Assembly: GCA_009823505.1 (NCBI GenBank)
Contig: VZQC01000355.1
Location: 1-64,000 of the forward strand
Direction of reading: 5' to 3'
Origin: Rhizomys pruinosus
Taxonomy: Eukaryota; Chordata; Mammalia; Rodentia; Spalacidae
Length of the DNA stretch: 64,000 nt
Positions 56,072 through 64,000 of the stretch are shown one piece after another (within the stretch, counting starts at the first letter, position 1; the number at the start of each line of letters is the position of its first letter). The notes under the pieces are model-generated. The model saw nothing but the letters and a program-made list of their open reading frames with translations, searched no databases and was not told where the DNA came from. The translations under genes and the position numbers were made by a program.

Positions 56072-56351
56072 GTGAGTACAGTTCTCTTCCTGCTGACCAT
56101 AGAGCTTTTCGAGTCTCCTTTGATTTCTCATTTTAGACTTCACTGATCTTGTTAAAATGAAAACTCACCCTTCTATGGGAAGGTTATATTTAATTCAGCC
56201 GTAAGCTCCTGTGCTGGGGGCTTGGGGAACATTTGGCTCTACTTTTGAGGTACTTAGATGACTCAACAGATCAGTTGCAGTCTTGCAAGGACTTTTCTTA
56301 GGAGATTTTGACCATCAGTGCTCTTGACACTTGGAAAATAAAGAACATACT

Positions 56352-56540
56352 TCTGGTGAGATGGCTCAGTAGGTGAAGACACCTCCCACCAAGCCTAATG
56401 GCCTGAGTTCAATCCCTGAACCTACAGGGTAGGAGAAGCAGCTCTCACAAGTTATCCTCTGACTTCCACACATGTATCATGACACGTGTGCACCCACACA
56501 CATGCATACATACACATAAGAGAAACAATAAAAATTGATT
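56352..56540 (+). mobile_element. B3-type SINE
   Basis: TGGTGAGATGGCTCAGTAGG, CTGAGTTCAATCCCTGAACC, CACAAGTTATCCTCTGACTT, CA-rich stretch, then AAACAATAAAAATTG. Confidence 0.8.
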
Positions 56541-56650
56541 TTAAAAAATAGGAAGAAAAAGAGTTTTTGCTACTTAAAGAAGCTGAGAAGGATGCTCCTT
56601 AGAAGATGACAGTCAAGTGGAAGAAAGGACTTTCTCAGGTATAGAAGATT

Positions 56651-57000
56651 GGGGCCTAGTGAGATAGCTCAGCAAATAAAGCATTTGCTCTCTACACGTG
56701 AGGACCAGAGTTCAGGTCTTCAGATCCCACTAAGGCATGGCAGCTGTCTAATCCCAGCAGACAAGAGGCAGAGACAGGGATCCTGGAGACAGCCTGGCCA
56801 CGTAGACCAGCAGGGATTGCTGAGCTCTGGGGTCAGTGAAGAGAGCCCAGCTCAGTAAGGAAAGTGGACAGAGCAGTTGACAAGAGACCTGGTATTAGTC
56901 CCGGGCCTCCACACACATGCGCATTCACATATTTGTTTGGCTACACACATGCAAACATACACATGTGTACACACCACACCAAGCACATATATAAACAGGT
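56651..57000 (+). mobile_element. B4 SINE
   Basis: ID-like head (GGGCCTAGTGAGATAGCTCA, GTGAGGACCAGAGTTCAGG), B1-like body (GGAGACAGCCTGGCCACG), and a CA/CATG-rich tail from about 56910. Confidence 0.75.
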
Positions 57001-57479
57001 TGTGACAAGGAGCCCAGGCTTGGTGTCATGAGACAGCGAGAAATTCAGTGTTGATGAGGGTAGGTAGAGAGGTGGAAGATGAAATGGAGAGGGACAAATT
57101 GGAGAGAGGTTAATAGAATCATTTTCCATGTGAGGCTTGAGATTTGTACCACTGAGCATGTGCAGATCAATAGAGGTTTGTAAGGAGAATGATGTGACAT
57201 TTGCTTTGGAGGAGAATTCTGGAAGCAGTGTGAGAGGGAATGCAAAGATGGAGGGGGACAAGCAATGGGACTGTTCTAGAAACAGATGACAGAAGCCAGA
57301 ACTAAGTAGTAGTGAGCATGAAAGGAAGACTGCGGCTTCAAAGAGGCTTCCAAGTTAGGATTGAAAAGAATCAGTAAGTGTAAAAGAGGCTACAAAAAAA
57401 GTAGCCCGACAAGCAAGGAGCCGAGTGAGCAAAGGGAGATTCCAGAAGTGTGGATGTGCAGCAGGTCATCTACCTGTGG
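57001..57479. other. INTS9 intron 6, no recognised element
   Basis: Purine-rich unique intron. Confidence 0.5.
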
Positions 57480-57620
57480 CCAGGTGTGGGGACACGTGCC
57501 TATAACTGAGCACTCTGGAGGCGGAGGTGGGAAGACGGTGCAAGTTGGGCCAGACGAGGCTACATAGCAAGCTCTAAGTCAGCCCAGGCCACATTATAAG
57601 AATAGAAATATCAAATAAAA
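57480..57620 (+). mobile_element. Old B1-like SINE
   Basis: GGCCAGGTGTGGGGACACGTGCC, GAGCACTCTGGAGGCGGAGG, GAGGCTACATAGCAAGC. Confidence 0.65.
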
Positions 57621-57762
57621 CAGACATGAGGCCTTGGCTATGGAAACTGAGAAGCCACTGGCAGTCCAGAGAGTCCATTTGTATGGTGCAAGGACTGGGA
57701 GCTAGGTTATTAGATGTGGGGAAAGCTGGGAACACCAGAGAGGGTACAAGTACGTACCTTAG

Positions 57763-57935
57763 GCCGGAAGTGGTGGTACACACCTTGAATCCCAGAACTC
57801 AAGAAGCAAAGGCAGGTGGATCTCTGTGAGTTCAAGGTCAGCCTAGTTTAGAGCGAGATCCAGGCCAGCTGAGACTGAAAGGAGACCCTGTCTCAAAATT
57901 ACACACGCACAAAAAAACAAACAACAACAACAAAA
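57763..57935 (+). mobile_element. B1 SINE
   Basis: GGCCGGAAGTGGTGGTACAC, GGCAGGTGGATCTCTGTGAG, GGAGACCCTGTCTCA, and a tail with ACAAACAACAACAACAAAA. Confidence 0.88.
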
Positions 57936-59301
57936 AAAAACCAAGTATGTACCTTGATTCTGCTTCTGTGTGCTTTTACCTAACCTGGCAGTAAAGTTTA
58001 ACCTACTGGACGTCCTCCAGCCCCAACAGCTGCTACCTTCACCCCCCAGTTCCTGCCGTCTGGTCTTACCATGAAGAGCCTTGAGTTAAAACTAGTCTTT
58101 CATTTCCCAAGACATTTCATGCTCCAGCCCAGCCCATGCTTTTCCAGCTGTCTTACATTCACTTCTCTTTTCCCTCTATCAATTGTGATGGCAGCCACCT
58201 GCTCATTTCAACTTCGATGTCTTGTCTTTTTGCTAGTCTTCTTTCCACAGGAATATAAATATGTTGCTAGAAGAATATGCCACCTCTCTGTTGTGACTGC
58301 TTTATACTTGAGCATGACTCTTCTCTGTGCAGTCCTCTGTGTGTGTGTGTGTGTGTCTGTCTGTCTGTCTATCTGTCTTACATAGCACTCGTTCGGCCAT
58401 AGACTCTATTCTACATGGTTATTACATAACAGAATAACAATTTGATGAGGTGAGTAATGGGTATTACCAGTTTATAGGAAAGAGGAAGAGAGAGGGTTAG
58501 TCACTTGCCGGAGATCATCCAGCTAGTGAGTGACAGGCTCTGACATTACATAGGGACACCTGGCTGGCTGCAGAGTCTATGCTTCCCGCCCTCTGCTGAG
58601 CCACCCTTTGAGGGCATGTCCCAAAGGCCATCACATGTGGTCAACAGAAGTGGTTTTTTACATGCTTTCTCTGTCTTTGTGATCTTTTGGATGTCTCCTT
58701 GCTTTGTGGGGTGAAGTGGCCTCACCCTAAGAAACACCATCTTAACTTAGCCAAGCAGTCTTGTGTCTGTTTGAATGGCAGCCCCCAGAGTTGCACATAG
58801 TCCCCTCCCTTCCCCTGGACGACACCTGGTCCCCTCACCTCCTTCTGTGAGGTGTTACCTCCCCTTTCTCAGCTCTCACTATGCCACCCACTCCCTCGAG
58901 CACACCAGATCCCATGTGACCCCAGGTTCCAGCATCTCCCTGCTTAAAGATCTTAGGACTTTGTTCTTTCCCCCTAGAACATGTGTGCCTTGACCTCCCT
59001 TACTTCCTTTTAAATCTACAGCCTTTAGAGTATTCTGCCACAAATAGTCTGGCACATCAGAAATAGTATTCAAAGGTCTGTGTTTCCTGACTTCCCAAAC
59101 CCTGGGCCAAGTCTTAGGATATCCATGTTCTTATTTGTCCGTTCTGTGACCTTGAACAAAGTTCTTGGAAGTTTGCCCTTGCCTCTCATTCTTTATAAAA
59201 TAAAACAAAGTAGCTGGCCCTAGAATGTCACTGGGTTATTGAGGAAAGTGTGAATGGAGGTTGAAAGAGGAGAGAGCAGGGCAGGATCCTGAGAGTGTTT
59301 T
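57936..59301. other. INTS9 intron 6, with (TG)n/(TCTG)n at about 58337-58378
   Basis: Unique intron apart from the short GT run followed by CTGT steps. Frames at 58071-58385 and 58775-58993 show no domain. Confidence 0.55.
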
Positions 59302-59452
59302 CTTTAATGTCTTTTTGAGACAGGGTCTCCCTGTTGCCCCAGCTGTCCTGGAACTCCCTCTGTAGACTAGGCTGGCCTTGAACTTACAAAGATCCACCTG
59401 CCTCTGCCTCCTGAGTGCTAGGATTAAAGGTGTGCACCACCATGCCGGGCAA
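59302..59452 (-). mobile_element. B1 SINE
   Basis: CTTTTTGAGACAGGGTCTCC, CTGTAGACTAGGCTGGCC, GTGCACCACCATGCCGGGC. Confidence 0.92.
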
Positions 59453-59484
59453 GAGTGTTTTCTTAAGATGCTTAGGAATTCCCT

Positions 59485-61289
59485 TTTTTTTTTTAATGTT
59501 CTTTTTTTATTGGCATCTTGTATATTTCATACATAATTTTTCAGTCCAACTTGGATGCATTCCCTTCTCCCTGCTCCTCCCCCCACCCCAGTTCAAACAT
59601 TCTGCCATACATGTCTTGCATCTTTCTCTGTCTTTCCAAGGATTTTTTCTGCAGAGGTTTGTTGTTTTGGGTAGAATTTAACTATATCAGTCAGTTCTTT
59701 GACCCAGTCCCTATGTTGTTGTTGTTGTTCCCTCCCCTTTGTATTACTCCAAATTATGCCTATATAAACAACACATATGTATCAAAATTATGACCTCCGG
59801 TGATAAACTGTATGCTAATTCCAAAGTATGTTTTGTGGTTCACATTTTTTCCCTTTAATTTTATATTACTCTAGAATATGAATACATACCTTCTACCCAT
59901 ATATGGTAATTACAATGTCTGAATATAAGTGGTAGGTCAATTCTAGAGCCCAATAAGAGATTCACATTATAACAGCACAGTTGTTTTCAGGTACAAAGAA
60001 ATATAATAATAAAGTTGCTCAGCTTGCCTGCTAACTGGGGATTTGATGTTAGGATCCACAAATGAGGGAAACCATTCACCTTTTTTTTTTTCCTCTGGGA
60101 CTGCATTACTTCACTTGGCATAACGGTGGCTTTGCTTTCCATCCATTTACCTGCAAAGTTCATGATGTTGTCTTTCTTTACTGCTGCATAGAATTCCATT
60201 GTGCAGATGTACCACATTTTTGTTATCCAGTCGTCAGTTGAGGGCCATTTGGGTTGGTTCCAGTTCTTCACTATTGTGAAGAGAGCTGCAATAAATATAG
60301 CTGTGCGTGTATCTTTGCGGTAGGATGCATCTTATAGGTATATATCCAGGAGTGGTATGGCTGGGTCAGGTGATAGGCTCATTTCGAGTCTTTTAAGGGT
60401 TCTCCACACTGCTTTCCATAGTGGTTGTACAAGTTTACATTCCCACCAGCAGTAGATGTGTGTTCCCCTTTCCCCACAACCTCTCCAGCATTTGGTATCT
60501 TTTGTTTTCTTGATCTTGACCAGTCTTATTGGAGTGAGATGATACCTTAGAGTAGTTTTAATTTACATTTCCTTATTTTTTTTTTATTTATTTATTTTTT
60601 TTTTTGGTCTTTTTGAGACAGGGTCTCTATGTAGCCCCAGCTGTCCTAGAACTCACTCTGTAGACCAGGCTGGCCTTGAACTCACAAAGATCTGCCTGCC
60701 TCTGCCTCCCAAGTGCTAGGATTAAAGGCGTGCGCTACCATGCCTGGCTTTTTTTTTTTTTTTGGTCCATTTCCTTAATTATTAACCATGTTGAACACTT
60801 TCTAAGATGTTTCTCAGCCGTCTTTACTTCCTCACTGGTAAAGTCTGTTCAGCTCTTTACTCCGTCTTTTGAGTGGGTCATTTGTTTTTCTTTTTTTTTT
60901 ATGCTTTTATTGATGTTTTGTGTATTTCAGACATCATTTTTCAGTTGTGGATGCTGACACCAAATCCCCAATGGAAAGGCAAGCTGAACAACATTATTGT
61001 TATATTTCTGTTTATCTGAAAGCAACTATGTTGTTACAGTGTAAATCTCTCAACTTCCACCCACCACTTACTTTCAGACTCTGTCATTACTGTATATGTA
61101 TTCATATTTTAGACTAATATAAAATAAAAGGAGGAAAATGTGAATTCCTAAACATAAAGACTGAGAGAAAGATGCAGGACAGTTATGGCAGAATGCATGA
61201 TCTGGGGTAGGGCGGGGGCAAGGAAAAGGGGAATATGTCTAAATTAAACTGAAAAATGATGTCTGAAATACACAAAACATCAATAAAAG
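59485..61289. mobile_element. Rearranged L1: antisense 3-prime end plus opposite sense 3-prime end
   Basis: 59485-60900 is an antisense L1 (T run, 3-prime UTR, ORF2 end with CATTTACCTGCAAAGTTCAT and TAGAATTCCATTGTGCAG), interrupted by a B1 at 60594-60757. At 60905-60947 an L1 3-prime terminus occurs again in antisense, and its exact 43-base reverse complement lies at 61246-61288. The word AGGAATTCCCT lies on both sides of the whole block (59474-59484 and 61289-61299). Confidence 0.8.
60594..60757 (-). mobile_element. B1 SINE inside L1
   Basis: T-rich tail, CTTTTTGAGACAGGGTCTCT, AAGTGCTAGGATTAAAGGCG. Near-consensus. Confidence 0.93.
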
Positions 61290-61299
61290 GAATTCCCTC

Positions 61300-61613
61300 T
61301 TTTAAAAGAAAGTGCTAATAAAAATGAAGCCATGCATATCTCCTCTCACCACCTGGTGGACAAAAAAATAGAAATGGAAAGCTAACCTAGGAGAGGAGCA
61401 GAACCAGCCACACTATTGGAGAAAGCCGTCTTCATTTTGACTCTGCTCATGATGGACCTTAGCTATCAGTGGAGTGATTAATTCAAAGAATATGCTGAAG
61501 TGTTAAATAGACCAAAACAAACAAACAAAACCAGAACCCTTTTGTTCTCCCTCTCTCCTGGATAAACTCAGCATAAATATTAGAACTGGTACATGAATTT
61601 GAAGAACTCTTAC
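61300..61613. other. INTS9 intron 6, no recognised element
   Basis: Unique sequence between the L1 block and the B4 SINE. Confidence 0.5.
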
Positions 61614-61885
61614 AGGCCTGAGCCATGATGGCTCACTAAGGAAAGTACCCCAGGTAAGCATGAGGACATGAATTGGAATCCCCAGCAGCCATGCAAAAGC
61701 CAGACAGCAGTGTGCGGCTGTAACCCTCTGCTGGGGTAGGGGTGGGGGAAGTGGTCCACAGGCAGATCCCAAGAATTCTCTGGCCAGCCAGTCCAACCTA
61801 TACTACAAGCTCTGATATACATACTACAGTCCAACCCTATACTGCAAGGGTTCAGAGAGAGTTTTTCTGAAAAAATAAGGTGGAG
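61614..61885 (+). mobile_element. B4 SINE, source of the following minisatellite
   Basis: ID-like head (CAGGCCTGAGCCATGATGGC, GTAAGCATGAGGACATGAA), B1-like body (GTGTGCGGCTGTAACC, CTCTGGCCAGCCAGTC, GGTTCAGAGAGAG), then AAAAATAAGGTGGAGAACAA, the usual start of the B4 tail. It holds a local duplication (ATACTACA-containing copies at about 61798 and 61822). Confidence 0.8.
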
Positions 61886-63056
61886 AACAATAGAGAAATC
61901 GGTATCAAATGTGACCCCCGTACTCCCACATGTGAGAATCATAATCACACACGGAAAAAACAGTAGAGAAACCGGTATCAAATGTGGCCCCCATACTCCC
62001 ACATGTGAGAATCATAGTCACACACAGAAAAAAACACTAGAGAAACCGGTATCAAATGTGGCCCCCATACTCCCACATGTGAGAATCATAGTCACACACG
62101 GAAAAAGCAGTAGAGAAACTGGTATCAAATGTGGCCCCCATACTCCCACATGTGAGAATCATAGTCACACACGGAAAAAACAGTAGAGAAACCGGTATCA
62201 AATGTGGCCCCCATACTCCCACATGTGAGAATCATAGTCACACACGGAAAAAACAGTAGAGAAACCGGTATCAAATGTGGCCCCCATACTCCCACATGTG
62301 AGAATCATAGTCACACACGGAAAAAACAGTAGAGAAACCGGTATCAAATGTGGCCCCCATACTCCCACATGTGAGAATCATAGTCACACACGGAAAAAAC
62401 AGTAGAGAAACCGGTATCAAATGTGGCCCCCATACTCCCACATGTGAGAATCATAGTTACACACAGAAAAAACAGTAGAGAAACCGGTATCAAATGTGGC
62501 CCCCATACTCCCACATGTGAGAATCATAGTCACACAGAAAAAACAGTAGAGAAACCGGTATCAAATGTGGCCCCCATACTCCCACATGTGAGAATCATAG
62601 TCACACACGGAAAAAACAGTAGAGAAACCGGTATCAAATGTGGCCCCCATACTCCCACATGTGAGAATCATAGTCACACACGGAAAAAACAGTAGAGAAA
62701 CCGGTATCAAATGTGGCCCCCATACTCCCACATGTGAGAATCATAGTCACACACGGAAAAAACAGTAGAGAAACCGGTATCAAATGTGGCCCCCATACTC
62801 CCACATGTGAGAATCATAGTCACACACGGAAAAAACAGTAGAGAAACCGGTATCAAATGTGGCCCCCATACTCCCACATGTGAGAATCATAGTCACACAT
62901 GGAAAAAACAATAGAGAAACCGGTATCAAATGTGGCCCCCATACTCCCACATGTGAGAATCATAGTTACACACGGAAAAAACAGTAGAGAAACCGGTATC
63001 AAATGTGGCCCCCATACTCCCACATGTGAGAATCATAGTCACACAGAAAAAAAGAT
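61886..63056 (+). repeat. 73-bp minisatellite, 16 units, derived from a B4 SINE tail
   Basis: The word A(C/T)CGGTATCAAATGTG, or a one-base variant, recurs at 61898, 61971, 62045, 62118, 62191, 62264, 62337, 62410, 62483, 62554, 62627, 62700, 62773, 62846, 62919 and 62992. The step is 73 bases, with single exceptions of 74 and 71. Units are almost identical. The first is the most diverged and runs on from the B4 body without a break. 73 is not a multiple of three, so open frames of 70-91 codons over the array pass through all three phases and are not genes. Confidence 0.97.
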
Positions 63057-64000
63057 AGAAATAAATTTTGCTGCTATACCTCAGGAAATACAGATTTTAA
63101 AAAAGAATTAGAAGAGTTCTTTGGCATCAGACAAAAGCACGCTTTTGAAGTGTTTGCCCACAATTTAACTTTGGGCCAGATGCTGAAAGAGCCTCCATTA
63201 AGTACTGTCTGTCCTCCCCTCCCCTCTTAATCTCCCTGTCATAGGCTAATACTAGTGTTCCAAAGGACTGCAGCATACTACATCGAAGAATACATTTTTG
63301 TGACTTAGTTCATTGGAATTTTTCCTAGATAATGCAGGCTGTGACTTCTCCAAAGCAGAGGCAACAGATTGACATGCCTGCAAGGCTGAAGGTGTGAGAT
63401 AGACGGGGTCTGGACTGGCTGCACAGCCCTGTAATAAGGCAGCCAAAGTGCAGCTGAAATGTAAGACCATGACTGTCAAATCTTCCCTTTTTTTTAAGAA
63501 GCTCAAATCTGGATGTTCTGTGTGTGAATTTTTTTTTTTAATGTTGGTTTATACATTAAAATCTTGTGTGATCCAAGCAAATCTTTGGAAGCAAGATTTG
63601 AAGCTCAAGCTCCCAGGTTTTACCTCAAACCTACAGAAAGATTTTCAAAATAGATCTTGGTCAAGTGCCTAGAATTAATGCATCTAAGAAGCTTGAGTTA
63701 CTAACAAGACCATCAAGTAAACAATACATTAAATTTTTTCAAGCTCATTGGTCACAAGAATCTGACAAATTCTCTTAAATCAAGTGAAGTTGGTTTGAAT
63801 TAGCATTTGATTTATTATTAGGACATATCACAAAAAAATCCCATTACTCTTGTGATTTGATAGCTGTGTGACTTCTTGCCACAGTTGACACTCCTCCTTG
63901 AGATTTATGTAGAAGACACCAGCCATCCTTCTTCCTAGTTTTGACACTACAGTTTACTCTTCCTGAAAAGAGATGGATTTTTGAAGGGAAGGAAATCCCT
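63057..64000. other. INTS9 intron 6, no recognised element
   Basis: Unique intron to the end of the window. I looked for INTS9 exon 7 and did not find it. Confidence 0.55.

Noticed and set aside
61886..63056. CRISPR-like array
   Set aside because: The repeats are contiguous with no unique spacers, in a mammalian intron, and grow out of a B4 SINE.
61911..63111. A repetitive protein with repeats such as GIKCGPHTPTCENHSHT
   Set aside because: The 73-bp period is not a multiple of three, so the frame cycles through all phases, and the sequence derives from a SINE tail.

Overview
This is a eukaryotic nuclear window from a rodent. It carries B1, B2, B3, B4 and ID-type SINEs, rodent L1 (LINE-1) copies and MT-type MaLR LTRs, which together point to a muroid (mouse-like) rodent. 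The B2 and L1 copies do not look like mouse or rat consensus as I remember it, so I favour a non-murine muroid (cricetid or spalacid) without being able to name the species. The sequence is a draft assembly: there is one N at 29089 and signs of noisy gap filling around it.

The only conserved protein-coding gene I can support is INTS9 (Integrator complex subunit 9, RC-74), on the + strand. Five coding exons (exons 2 to 6) lie at 22549-22676, 41758-41818, 50117-50179, 53999-54138 and 55985-56071. All have AG/GT splice borders and join in one open frame, covering about residues 4-163 of a roughly 658-residue protein. Exon 1 (the first three codons) lies upstream of the window, and later exons lie downstream. 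The exons encode the start of the metallo-beta-lactamase domain, including the place where the active paralogue CPSF73 has its zinc-binding HxHxDH motif; here it is degenerate, as expected for INTS9.

The rest is intron, about 22.5 kb of intron 1 and introns 2 (19.1 kb), 3 (8.3 kb), 4 (3.8 kb), 5 (1.8 kb) and part of 6, filled with nested retroelements. Main blocks: an L1 3-prime end (1-1410); a G-rich hexanucleotide array (4231-4888); a 306-bp inverted repeat around a 673-bp A-rich loop (14179-15463); an antisense L1 carrying an RPL21 retropseudogene (17988-21655); a GGAT array that decays into a GC-rich CpG-containing tetranucleotide array (24283-25622); a probably false 2.6-kb tandem duplication across the N (26533-31800); a sense L1 holding a B2 and an intact KRAB-only retrogene (31908-34310); a complete MT-type LTR element (38632-40695); a 5.6-kb antisense L1 (44345-49985); a rearranged L1 (59485-61289); and a 16-unit, 73-bp minisatellite that grew out of the tail of a B4 SINE (61886-63056).

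There is no multi-gene system here. The points most worth follow-up are the intact KRAB retrogene, the B4-derived minisatellite, the large inverted repeat, several chimeric or inverted SINE insertions with clean target-site duplications, and the assembly problem around the N.
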